A stretch of DNA of 64,000 nucleotides from positions 186,001 through 250,000 of the forward strand of contig NZ_JAFIDN010000002.1 of assembly GCF_017921895.1 (NCBI RefSeq). Direction: 5' to 3'. The notes beneath the pieces are model-generated. The model was not told where the DNA came from. It was given only the letters and a program-made list of their open reading frames with translations, and searched no databases. Position numbers and translations under genes: made by a program. The DNA comes from Natronogracilivirga saccharolytica. Lineage in GTDB: Bacteria > Bacteroidota > Rhodothermia > Balneolales > Natronogracilivirgulaceae. Shown piece by piece: positions 35,584-44,105 of the stretch; the stretch's first letter is position 1, and each line of letters begins with the position of its first letter.

Positions 35584-37566
35584 ATGGAGAACAATATGAT
35601 ACAAAAAACAACAATATGGAAGGTGTCGACGGTTTTACTGGGCATCGGCCTGGTGTCGGTTCTGATGTACGGGTGTCCGTCACAGACCGAGATGCTGGAT
35701 ACGGGGGATGCCGCCCAGCGTGTATATGTCGCACCCGGAGAGTATGATGAGTATTATGCGTTCCTGTCCGGCGGGTACAGCGGACAATTGAGTGTGTGGG
35801 GGCTTCCATCCGGACGTATGTTCCGGAACATACCGGTCTTTTCTCAGGATCCGGAGTCGGGTTACGGCTACTCGGAAGAGACCAAGCCACTGCTGATGAC
35901 CAGTTACGGCTTTATTCCCTGGGACGATTCCCATCATCCCGAATTGTCGCTGACCAACAGTATGCCGGATGGAAGATGGATGTTTATCAATGCCAACAAC
36001 ACCCCTCGGGTGGCACGGATTGATCTTACTTCTTTCGAAACCGTGGAAACCCTGGAACTGCCGAATACCGGCGGTAACCACGCTTCAACATTTGCTACCG
36101 AAAACACCGAATATATTATCGGTGCTACCCGGTTCAGTATCCCCTATGATATGGACATGGATGTGCCGATCGATACCTATAGCGAGAATTTTGACGGCTC
36201 GCTCAGTTTTATCGGGGTGGATGATGAGACGGGCGAAATGAGTATGGATTTCCAGATTCTTATGCCTCCTTATCACTATGATCTGGGTCGTGCCGGCAAG
36301 GGCCCATCGGCCGATTGGGTGTTCTTTACCACCTACAACACCGAAGAGGCGCATACACTGCTGGAGATCAACGCTTCGGAATTTGACAAGGATTACATTG
36401 TTGCGGTGAATTGGAAAATGGCCGAAGAGTATGTCCGGGAAGGTCGGGCAGAGACTGTCCCGGCTGAATACTATCACAATATGAAAGACGAAAATACCAG
36501 TGTAGCGGTATCCAATGTGCATGATGAGGTGCTGCTCCTGGATCCCCGCGATGCTCCGGATATGATCTATTTTCTGCCGACCCCCAAATCGCCGCACGGT
36601 GTGGATATCGATCCGACCGGCGAGTATATCGTAGGTGGCGGAAAACTGGCGACGGTTATTCCGGTGCATTCGTTCAGTCGGATGTTGGACGCGATCGATA
36701 ATGACGCGTTTGAAGAGATCATTAACGGTATTCCGGTTCTGGAATATGAGTCCACGATTGTAGGTGAGGTGGAAAATCCGGGATTGGGGCCCCTGCATAC
36801 CGAATTTGACGGTGACGGTCACGCCTATACGTCGGTCTATATCTCTTCCGAAATTGTAAAATGGTCGCTGGAGACGTTTGAAGTGGTGGATCGCATCGAC
36901 TCCTACTACTCCATCGGTCACCTGATGATCACCGGTGGTGATACCCCGAATCCCGACAAGCGATATATGCTGGGACTGACCAAGACCAGTCGCGATCGTT
37001 TTCTTCCAACCGGACCCAAACAGTTGCACCCCGCCCAGCTTTATGATATCTCGGGCGATAGGATGGAAATGCTGCTCGATTTCCCGACGATAGGCGAACC
37101 TCATTATGCCCAGGCGATTCCGGCTGATCAGATTCGTGATAATGTCAAACAGATCTATGATCTGGACGCGAATAACCATCCCCATGCTGTCAAACGGACT
37201 GCTGATGCTCGTGTGGAACGGGACGGAGATGTCGTTCGGGTCTATATGACCAATATCCGAAGCCATTTCACCCCGGATAATATTGAGGGAATTCGTGTTG
37301 GCGACGAAGTCCATTTCCACCTGACCAATATCGAGCAGGACTGGGATATGGTACACGGATTTGCCATCAAGGGGTCAAATAGTGCCGAAGTGCTGATTGC
37401 ACCGGGTGAGACCAAGACCATTGTATGGCATCCGCAACGTACCGGAATTTTTCCATTCTACTGCACAGCCTTTTGCTCCGCGCTTCATCAGGAGATGCAG
37501 GGTTATGTGCGTGTCTCACCGGCCGATACCGATGTTCCTCTGACCTGGAGAACCGGTGAGGATTGA
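35584..37566 (+). CDS. nosZ: Nitrous oxide reductase, clade II (Sec-type)
   Basis: Reduces N2O to N2 outside the cytoplasm. 660 residues. The N-terminus is a Sec-type signal (KVSTVLLGIGLVSVLMYGC) without a twin-arginine motif, the mark of clade II. The Cys at 31 could also be a lipid site, although the lipobox is weak. A seven-bladed propeller carries CuZ histidines (DDSHHPEL at 117-118, GGNHAST, SPHGVD, GPLHTEFD, GEPHYAQ). The C-terminal cupredoxin domain has the CuA motif CTAFCSALHQEM (Cys627, Cys631, His635, Met638). All expected copper ligands appear present, so the enzyme should be active. Second gene of the operon. Confidence 0.96.
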   Translation: MENNMIQKTTIWKVSTVLLGIGLVSVLMYGCPSQTEMLDTGDAAQRVYVAPGEYDEYYAFLSGGYSGQLSVWGLPSGRMFRNIPVFSQDPESGYGYSEETKPLLMTSYGFIPWDDSHHPELSLTNSMPDGRWMFINANNTPRVARIDLTSFETVETLELPNTGGNHASTFATENTEYIIGATRFSIPYDMDMDVPIDTYSENFDGSLSFIGVDDETGEMSMDFQILMPPYHYDLGRAGKGPSADWVFFTTYNTEEAHTLLEINASEFDKDYIVAVNWKMAEEYVREGRAETVPAEYYHNMKDENTSVAVSNVHDEVLLLDPRDAPDMIYFLPTPKSPHGVDIDPTGEYIVGGGKLATVIPVHSFSRMLDAIDNDAFEEIINGIPVLEYESTIVGEVENPGLGPLHTEFDGDGHAYTSVYISSEIVKWSLETFEVVDRIDSYYSIGHLMITGGDTPNPDKRYMLGLTKTSRDRFLPTGPKQLHPAQLYDISGDRMEMLLDFPTIGEPHYAQAIPADQIRDNVKQIYDLDANNHPHAVKRTADARVERDGDVVRVYMTNIRSHFTPDNIEGIRVGDEVHFHLTNIEQDWDMVHGFAIKGSNSAEVLIAPGETKTIVWHPQRTGIFPFYCTAFCSALHQEMQGYVRVSPADTDVPLTWRTGED

Positions 37567-37598
37567 TTTTTCGCTATTCGAAATACGGCGTAAACCGT

Positions 37599-37624
37599 GG
37601 ACAGGACTGTGACAAGTCCTGTCC
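37599..37624 (+). other. Perfect hairpin after nosZ
   Basis: GGACAGGACT and AGTCCTGTCC form a 10-bp stem with a 6-nt loop, 33 bases after the nosZ stop. There is no T-tract, and the nos genes continue 80 bp on. It fits an mRNA 3'-end stabilizer or partial terminator that would raise nosZ message over the maturation genes. Confidence 0.6.
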
Positions 37625-37703
37625 TGCTAACTAAAGTTGATAAATGGCTTAGGCATATTTAACGGCCGCAATTGATTACGTATCACAATCAAATAACTAT
37701 CCC

Positions 37704-38288
37704 ATGAACAGGACCTCCCGTCTCGGATTATTTCTTGCAGCGTTGTTGCTGATTCCGGTTTTTTTCACTCCGATATGGAGCATAACCCTGACCGCCCCGC
37801 AGTATCCGGACGGCATCGGGATGTATATCTGGGTGAATGATATTACGGGTCACGAGCGACACGATATTCAGAATATCAATATTCTGAATCACTATGTCGG
37901 AATGCAGGAAATAGACCCCGATCAAGTACCGACCCTGGATATTATACCATGGGTTATTGCCGGTCTGATAGCACTGGCTGCCGCTGCAGCCGCCACAGGT
38001 TCCCGGTGGCTGGCATGGATCTGGGTTGCCCTGTTTATCATTTCCGGGGTGGCGGGAATGTACGATTTCTACATGTGGGGATACGAGTACGGACATAACC
38101 TTGACCCGCGGGCGGCCATCAAAGTGCCGGATATGACGTATCAGCCTCCGGTAATAGGCCGGGAAACGTTGCTGAATATTACGGCACATTCCTGGCCCTA
38201 TTGGGGCACACTTTGGGTCACACTTTCATTGTTAACAGGCACCGGTGGTCTGTTTTGGGACCGGATTGCCAAAAAGAAAGGTAGATGA
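37704..38288 (+). CDS. nos-cluster membrane protein of unknown function
   Basis: 194 residues with four membrane helices: LFLAALLLIPVFFTPIW near the start, WVIAGLIALAAAAAATG, WIWVALFIISGVAGMY and WGTLWVTLSLLTGTGGLFW. Between them are exposed segments rich in Tyr, His and Trp (DFYMWGYEYGHNLDP). It lies between nosZ and the NosL-type genes and ends 1 bp before the next gene. I know similar proteins only as unnamed members of nos clusters. Copper delivery or electron transfer to NosZ is inferred from position alone. Confidence 0.75.
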   Translation: MNRTSRLGLFLAALLLIPVFFTPIWSITLTAPQYPDGIGMYIWVNDITGHERHDIQNINILNHYVGMQEIDPDQVPTLDIIPWVIAGLIALAAAAAATGSRWLAWIWVALFIISGVAGMYDFYMWGYEYGHNLDPRAAIKVPDMTYQPPVIGRETLLNITAHSWPYWGTLWVTLSLLTGTGGLFWDRIAKKKGR

Positions 38289-38289
38289 T

Positions 38290-38922
38290 ATGAATGAAAA
38301 GAATGTTGTATGTCAAATTTCAGCATATCTGCCGGTACATCTGCTGGTCATAGTTATGATCATCGGTGTGACCGGATGCGGGAATGCCGATAATGACCGT
38401 TCAGATTTTGCGCAAAGCCAACGTTCCGGTGGTGATTCCGCCGAAACCGCGGAGGGTTCTGTTCCGGCATTGTTATCAGAGGTATCGTTGACGACAGACC
38501 GCAGCAGTACCCATCATTTCGGAGAGAAAGCGATCACGCTCTTTGGAGAACAGTGTGAATATAGTGGCCGGGAAATCCGCAGTAAACGGTATGGCGCTGT
38601 GACCGTGGATGAAGATGGCCGGGTACAGAGATATCGTTCTGTGGAAAGCCTGGTATGGCATATGGCCGAACAGGATCGTGAACCGGAGACCTATCCGTTT
38701 GTGGGCATTGTGGATTTTGTTTCAGCGGAACAGATTATGCCGCCGGATGAGTTGATGTATCATCACAGCAAGCTGTTGCCGAGTCCGGGTGGTTCCTGGG
38801 TGAGCGCCATGGACCCGGATGCCGATGAAGATTTGCTCTTCAACATCGGAGAAGCTTATCCGGGCACCCGTTACACCTGGGAGGAAATCCGGGAAGTGTT
38901 GCGGGATGAAAAACACTTATAG
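38290..38922 (+). CDS. NosL-like lipoprotein with degenerate metal motif
   Basis: 210 residues from the ATG at 38290, 1 bp after the preceding gene. Lipoprotein signal (VIMIIGVTGCG). The body aligns with the nosL product that follows. FGEQCEYSGREI stands where NosL has IGEQECDHCRMMI, and a later VDFVSAEQIMPP...YHHSKLLPSP parallels VPDFERPGEWL...YYLQSDELRSP. Only one of the motif cysteines is kept and the methionines are lost, so the copper site is changed or gone. It carries extra histidines (YHHSK). Likely an old duplicate with a new or accessory role in NosZ maturation. Confidence 0.7.
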   Translation: MNEKNVVCQISAYLPVHLLVIVMIIGVTGCGNADNDRSDFAQSQRSGGDSAETAEGSVPALLSEVSLTTDRSSTHHFGEKAITLFGEQCEYSGREIRSKRYGAVTVDEDGRVQRYRSVESLVWHMAEQDREPETYPFVGIVDFVSAEQIMPPDELMYHHSKLLPSPGGSWVSAMDPDADEDLLFNIGEAYPGTRYTWEEIREVLRDEKHL

Positions 38923-38949
38923 CAGGCGGGTATGTAAAGGTTACAGTTT

Positions 38950-39456
38950 ATGATTGCAATGATGAAAATGAAAAATATACGAGAAATGGAAAAATACGGC
39001 CGGTATATATGGACGATAGGAATCGTAATGGTGTTAGCGGCATGTGACCCCGGTCCGCAGGATATTCGAATCGGAGAACAGGAGTGTGACCATTGCCGCA
39101 TGATGATCAGCGATGAGCGTTTTGCGTCGCAGCTGGTGACCGAACAGGGCCGGCAGTACGCGTTTGACGCCATAGAATGTATGGTGGCTTTTGTGGATGG
39201 CGGAGAAGGGCAAAGTCTTGATATCCACAGCCTGTGGGTTCCTGATTTTGAACGGCCCGGTGAGTGGCTTGCGGCTGAGGAGGCGTACTATCTGCAAAGT
39301 GATGAGTTGCGCAGTCCGATGGCTCTGAATTTCTCTGCTTATGGGACAAGGGACGAAGCAGAACAGCAAAAAAACCGGTTTTCAGGTTCGGTGATGGAGT
39401 GGCACGAATTGGGCGGAAAGGTGCGCGAGGCCTGGTCAAACGGACATCAACATTAA
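38950..39456 (+). CDS. nosL: NosL copper chaperone lipoprotein
   Basis: Delivers Cu(I) to NosZ during CuZ assembly. 168 residues: lipoprotein signal (WTIGIVMVLAAC), then the NosL copper motif ECDHCRMMI, a beta-rich body and SPMALNFSAYG near the end. Several ATGs lie close together (38950, 38959, 38962, 38968), so the exact start is uncertain. Four bases separate it from nosD. Confidence 0.9.
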   Translation: MIAMMKMKNIREMEKYGRYIWTIGIVMVLAACDPGPQDIRIGEQECDHCRMMISDERFASQLVTEQGRQYAFDAIECMVAFVDGGEGQSLDIHSLWVPDFERPGEWLAAEEAYYLQSDELRSPMALNFSAYGTRDEAEQQKNRFSGSVMEWHELGGKVREAWSNGHQH

Positions 39457-39460
39457 TTTC

Positions 39461-40759
39461 ATGATGAAGCTCAGAGCTATAAACGGATGGATTGTAATTC
39501 TGCTTGTCGTTGTGGGCACGATGACGGCTGCAGTCCGGTATCCGGTTACGGCATCGGTGCCGACTCCCGGTCATACGAATCGTGTATTTGATGTTGGCGA
39601 GGGAGAGGAATATTCACGGATATCCGATGCCCTGGAGCAGGTCTCGGACCATGACACCATCAGGATTCATCCGGGGGTATATACTGAGCACCAATTGATT
39701 GTTGAGCAAACGGTAGTCATTGTCGGAATAGACCGGCCCGTGATCGACGCCGGTCACCAGGGAGAGGGATTCCGGATTGTTGCCGACAGTGTGCATATAG
39801 AGGGACTGGAGATACGAAATGTTCCCACCAGTCACAGTCGCGATCATGCGGCAATACGATTCGACCGCGTATCCGGCGGCAAGATAATTGACAACCGGTT
39901 TGACGATACGTTTTTCGGAATATATCTGGCCCGCTCACACGGTGTTGAGATCCGTGATAATCAACTGCGGGCTTATCAAACCAGAGAAGCTGTTTCAGCG
40001 AACGGGATCCATCTGTGGAACTCGAATCATGCTGTAATAGCAGACAATATCATCAACGGGCACCGTGACGGCATCTACCTGGAATATGTGGAGAATAGTG
40101 AAATTTACGACAATCATGCCGTGAACAATATCCGGTACGGTCTCCATTTTATGTTCTCGGACGATTGTATCTATCATCGCAACCGGTTTGAAGATAATGG
40201 GGCCGGTGTCGCCGTCATGTACAGCAAGCGAGTAATGATGGAAGAAAATGAGTTTGTACAGAACTGGGGAGCTTCATCCTACGGATTACTGTTGAAAGAG
40301 ATCACCGACAGTGAAATCAAGCACAACAATTTTTCAGGTAATACGACCGGAATTCGTGCCGAAGGAAGCGATCGCGTCAAAATTCACTACAACCGGTTTC
40401 AGCAGAACGGCTGGGCGATCCGCATCACGGCAAGCAGTATGGATAATATGATCACACATAACAACTTTATTGATAACGCGTTTGATGTTTCCACCAACAG
40501 CAGGCAGAACAACAGCACTTTTGAAGCCAACTACTGGGACAAGTACAGTGGTTACGATCTGAAAGGCGACGGGTATGGGGATGTCCCCTACCGGCCGGTG
40601 AGGCTCTTCTCATTGATCGTGGAACGCAACCCGATGGCTCTGATGCTGCTTCGCAGTATGTTCGTGCAGATTCTGGATCTGACCGAGCGCATCATGCCGA
40701 CTATCACTCCGGAAACACTGGTGGATGAAAAGCCGCTTATGAGCGAGGTATCCTTATGA
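39461..40759 (+). CDS. nosD: NosD periplasmic copper-maturation protein
   Basis: 432 residues, exported (signal ending near residue 27), then a right-handed beta-helix of CASH repeats. Examples are GIYLARSHGVEIRDNQL, GIHLWNSNHAVIADNII, GIYLEYVENSEIYDN and GLHFMFSDDCIYHRN. It ends with the NosD-type NYWDKYSGYDLKGDGYGD followed by a membrane-proximal segment. NosD works with NosF and NosY in assembling the sulfide-bridged CuZ site. The stop overlaps nosF by 4 bases (ATGA), showing translational coupling. Confidence 0.94.
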   Translation: MMKLRAINGWIVILLVVVGTMTAAVRYPVTASVPTPGHTNRVFDVGEGEEYSRISDALEQVSDHDTIRIHPGVYTEHQLIVEQTVVIVGIDRPVIDAGHQGEGFRIVADSVHIEGLEIRNVPTSHSRDHAAIRFDRVSGGKIIDNRFDDTFFGIYLARSHGVEIRDNQLRAYQTREAVSANGIHLWNSNHAVIADNIINGHRDGIYLEYVENSEIYDNHAVNNIRYGLHFMFSDDCIYHRNRFEDNGAGVAVMYSKRVMMEENEFVQNWGASSYGLLLKEITDSEIKHNNFSGNTTGIRAEGSDRVKIHYNRFQQNGWAIRITASSMDNMITHNNFIDNAFDVSTNSRQNNSTFEANYWDKYSGYDLKGDGYGDVPYRPVRLFSLIVERNPMALMLLRSMFVQILDLTERIMPTITPETLVDEKPLMSEVSL

Positions 40760-41544
40760 TCACAATTACAGAGCTTGATAAACACTATGGCGCACTTCAC
40801 GCACTGAAGTCCGTGGAAGTGGATATCGCCCCTGGCAAGATAACCGCGGTATTGGGTCCGAACGGCGCCGGTAAGACGACACTTATAAAAAGCGTACTCG
40901 GACTTGTGAAGCCTGATTCCGGGACCATCACCGTGGATGGTACGGCTGTCAACGGTGACAGTGACTATCGCCGGAAAATCGGCTATATGCCGCAGATAGC
41001 CCGCTATCCGGAAAACCTGACGCTGCAGGAGATCGTGGATATGATCAAGGATATCCGGGGCTACAGCGGAGACTCCGGGACATCGAAGGATTCTTCCGGA
41101 GATCTTGATATGGAGCTGTGGGACCGGTTTGATCTGGATACCGAAAAGGACAAGCCGTTCCGGACATTGTCAGGCGGCAACCGCCAAAAAGTGAGTGCGG
41201 TTCTGGCATTTCTGTTCCGGCCGAAGGTGCTGTTTCTCGATGAGCCGTCCACGGGGCTCGATCCGGTTTCCAGCAGTATTCTGAAAGACAAGATACTGGC
41301 TGAAATAAAGCGCGGCACCACCATCATCCTCACTTCCCATATCATGAGCGAAGTGCAAGAGCTGGCCGATCAGGTGGTCTATCTGCTGGAAGGGCGAATC
41401 TATTTTGAACTGAGCGTGTCCGATCTGCTTGCCGATACCGGACAACAAACCCTGGAGCGTGCCATTGCGTGGAAAATCGGTCAGAATGGAGCGGTCGCGT
41501 CACGGAATGGAATGACAGAAGGCTATGAGCCGGCAGATGGGTAG
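40756..41544 (+). CDS. nosF: NosF ABC transporter ATPase
   Basis: 262 residues. Walker A GPNGAGKTTLIKS, signature LSGGNRQKVSA, Walker B VLFLDEPSTGLDP and the switch His in LTSHIMSEV. Energizes the NosDFY complex. Starts within the ATGA shared with nosD. It is 65 bp before nosY, a gap without another gene. Confidence 0.95.
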   Translation: MITITELDKHYGALHALKSVEVDIAPGKITAVLGPNGAGKTTLIKSVLGLVKPDSGTITVDGTAVNGDSDYRRKIGYMPQIARYPENLTLQEIVDMIKDIRGYSGDSGTSKDSSGDLDMELWDRFDLDTEKDKPFRTLSGGNRQKVSAVLAFLFRPKVLFLDEPSTGLDPVSSSILKDKILAEIKRGTTIILTSHIMSEVQELADQVVYLLEGRIYFELSVSDLLADTGQQTLERAIAWKIGQNGAVASRNGMTEGYEPADG

Positions 41545-41609
41545 AGCAAGCCGGTACATGACCATTATACAGAGCGGGAACAGACATTTGTAACAGAAGG
41601 AGGGGCGTC

Positions 41610-42392
41610 ATGATTGCAAAGATCCTGAAATATCAGCTCAGAGATGTGATTCGCAGCAGATGGATCATTGCTTATGCGCTGTTTTTTCTGGGGCTGACGG
41701 ATATCCTTTTCCGTTTTGGAGGCGATGGAGTGCGGGTGGCCACCAGTATGATGAATGTTGTTTTGATCGTGATTCCGCTGGCATCCATTATCCTCGGGGC
41801 ATTCTACCTCTACAATACGCGGGAGTATATCGAAATGCTTCTGTGTCACCCTGTAAAACGCCACCAGTTGTTCTGGGGGATGTTTCTGGGCCTTGGCCTG
41901 CCGTTGGTACTGGCATTTACCGGTGGCGTGATGGTACCTTTCATATATCACGGTGCCGGTCCGGAAGCATGGACCGCCGCAGGGATGCTGACCTTTACCG
42001 GTTCCATGCTGACGGTTATTTTTGTCGGTATCGCCTATTATCTTGCTCTTCGCTTTGATGATCGGATCAAAGGACTCGGACTCGCACTGGTTATCTGCCT
42101 CTTTTTCACGGTAATATATGATGGGATCATACTCCTGGTGATTTATATGTTTGCAAACTACCCGCTGGAGAAGCCGGTGCTGGCATTATCACTGTTCAAC
42201 CCCATTGACCTCGGACGGATACTGCTGTTGCTGCAGTTTGATATATCCGCCCTTATGGGACTTACCGGTGCCGTTTTCCGGGATTTCTTCGGCACGGTGC
42301 TCGGAATGGCGATTGCCCTCGGCAGCTTGCTGCTCTGGCTGTTCGTCCCGGTATATGGTGGATTCCGGCGTTTTCTGTATAAAGATTTCTGA
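41610..42392 (+). CDS. nosY: NosY ABC transporter permease
   Basis: 260 residues with six membrane helices and the typical N-terminus (ILKYQLRDVIRSRWIIAYALFF). The family segment EYIEMLLCHPVKRHQLFWG follows the second helix, and FNPIDLGRILLLLQFD lies before the last two helices. An unusually good ribosome-binding site, GAAGGAGGGG, lies 6-15 bases before the ATG. Membrane part of the NosDFY complex. Confidence 0.94.
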   Translation: MIAKILKYQLRDVIRSRWIIAYALFFLGLTDILFRFGGDGVRVATSMMNVVLIVIPLASIILGAFYLYNTREYIEMLLCHPVKRHQLFWGMFLGLGLPLVLAFTGGVMVPFIYHGAGPEAWTAAGMLTFTGSMLTVIFVGIAYYLALRFDDRIKGLGLALVICLFFTVIYDGIILLVIYMFANYPLEKPVLALSLFNPIDLGRILLLLQFDISALMGLTGAVFRDFFGTVLGMAIALGSLLLWLFVPVYGGFRRFLYKDF

Positions 42393-42415
42393 TTAACACA
42401 AACAAGGTATTTACA

Positions 42416-42739
42416 ATGGCTCATGATATTGATATGAACGAACACTTTGCCCGGACCAAACCGGACCGGGGGATACTGAGTGAAACCCTTTTCAAAAATG
42501 AACACACTTCCCTGGTGGTGATGCATCTGGCACCGGGTGAGGAGCTGAATGAACACACTTCAAAGTTTCCGGTATGGATACAGACCATCGAAGGTGACGG
42601 AAAACTCAAGACGCCGGAGGAAGAGTACGAAATGACCCCCGGCGGATGGATCTATCTTGAACCTGCCGAAGAGCATGCGGTTTTTCCCACCTCGGATGCC
42701 GTGCTTCGCTTTGCCCTGATAATCATGAAGAAGCAGTAA
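42416..42739 (+). CDS. Small cupin protein
   Basis: 107 residues, a single beta-barrel cupin: GEELNEHTSKFPVWIQTIEG carries the His/Glu region and EEHAVFPTSDAVLRFALI the second motif. His and Glu residues suitable for one metal ion are present. It is 23 bp after nosY, so it is probably in the nos operon. A sensor of, or binder for, metal or heme is conceivable; no enzyme activity can be named. Confidence 0.8.
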   Translation: MAHDIDMNEHFARTKPDRGILSETLFKNEHTSLVVMHLAPGEELNEHTSKFPVWIQTIEGDGKLKTPEEEYEMTPGGWIYLEPAEEHAVFPTSDAVLRFALIIMKKQ

Positions 42740-42765
42740 CAACTTACAGGACCGGCCATTAAGCG

Positions 42766-44049
42766 ATGATTCGGAAATGGTACTATATACCGGCCCTGTT
42801 GTTTCTGGCTCTGACCCTTGTCAGCGGTATTTGGCTCCGTTTGCAGTGGGCCTGGCCCCAGTGGATGCTGTTTCGCGCCGATTACCTGATACACGGACAC
42901 TCTCATGTTGCATTGCTGGGATGGGCCTTTTTAGGAATGATGGGACTGGTACTGGAAGCGGGAACAATCCGGCGTACACTTCCGCGACGCAGTGTCACCG
43001 GTCTGGGGACATTGACCGTCCTGGTCACTTTTCTTTTGTTTGTTGCTTTTGTACGTGAAGGTTATGCCCCGCTTTCCATCGCTTTGTCTACTGTTCATAT
43101 GCTTTTGGGCTATGGGCTGGCATGGATTTTTTTCCGAAATGCCGTCGGGGATGGTCATCCGGGCTCTCAATATTTCCTGGAAGGCGCTGTGTTCTGGATG
43201 GTGATGGCTACAGCAGGTATATGGCTGCTGGCTGTTGGCCGTGGGTTACCACCCTTCTGGGTGGATGCGTCTGTACAATTTTACCTGCACATACTTTTCA
43301 ATGGCTGGTTTCTTTTTGCCCTATGCGGACTTGCTTTCCGTTATTTCATTGACCCGCAATACCGGCACATGACCTGGCCTTTCTGGCTCATGATGGTCGG
43401 GTTGGTTCCGGCTTTGATTCCGCAACTTCCACTACAGGAACCCTCTTATGCGGTAGTTTTGTCCGGATTAGCCGGTTCACTTCTGTTTGCAGCCGGAGGA
43501 TTGGCCGTACTGGGCTCTACACTTCGGTCCCTCACCGGTCGCTGGTCCTATGCCAATAAGGCATGTTTTCATGGCACAGGCCATCAAACTCGTTGGATAT
43601 GCAAGGAACTGTTATGGTCGGGTCTAATTGGGGCCGGACCTGTCTTCTTGCTTCCGGTCGCCATGGCCTGGCCCCCCTTTCGGGAAATATGGCTGCATTC
43701 CGATTTTTTGGTAATAGGCTATATCCATTTACATCTACTGGTGGTGGTATCCACTCTGCTACTCTTTGGGATACTGCAACGATTATTTAAACTACAGCAG
43801 ACGGATAGGGTCCTGAAAACGCTTCATGCCGGAGCATGGCTCTATCTCACCGGAAGCATCACCATGGTAATCCTTCTGTTTCTTACCGGCATCATACAGG
43901 TCACCGGAAAAACTGTTTTTTTCCCCGTACAGAAATCACTCTTCTACACCGGGGTCATATCATTAACCGGAATTTTAATTATTGCAGGCTTGCTTATAGG
44001 GATCAATATAGAACGGTTTTACCATGGGAGTGTTAAAAGGAAAGAATGA
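42766..44049 (+). CDS. Polytopic membrane protein with heme-copper-oxidase-like histidines
   Basis: 427 residues and about 12 membrane helices. Histidine clusters in helices: LIHGHSHVALLGWAFLGM near residue 45, LSTVHMLLGYGLAW, YLHILFNGWFLFALCG and YIHLHLLVVVSTLL. This spacing recalls the subunit I fold of heme-copper oxidases, NO reductase, and NnrS-type proteins. The usual full set of six ligands and the Tyr-His motif is not clear. Last gene of the nos series, 26 bp after the cupin. Position suggests a role in NO handling; a heme- or copper-binding membrane protein is the safest description. Confidence 0.65.
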   Translation: MIRKWYYIPALLFLALTLVSGIWLRLQWAWPQWMLFRADYLIHGHSHVALLGWAFLGMMGLVLEAGTIRRTLPRRSVTGLGTLTVLVTFLLFVAFVREGYAPLSIALSTVHMLLGYGLAWIFFRNAVGDGHPGSQYFLEGAVFWMVMATAGIWLLAVGRGLPPFWVDASVQFYLHILFNGWFLFALCGLAFRYFIDPQYRHMTWPFWLMMVGLVPALIPQLPLQEPSYAVVLSGLAGSLLFAAGGLAVLGSTLRSLTGRWSYANKACFHGTGHQTRWICKELLWSGLIGAGPVFLLPVAMAWPPFREIWLHSDFLVIGYIHLHLLVVVSTLLLFGILQRLFKLQQTDRVLKTLHAGAWLYLTGSITMVILLFLTGIIQVTGKTVFFPVQKSLFYTGVISLTGILIIAGLLIGINIERFYHGSVKRKE

Positions 44050-44105
44050 TGAACACGACACATCGTCCAGCGCAAATCCCATTTCAACCGCCTTTTGTAA
44101 ATTTC

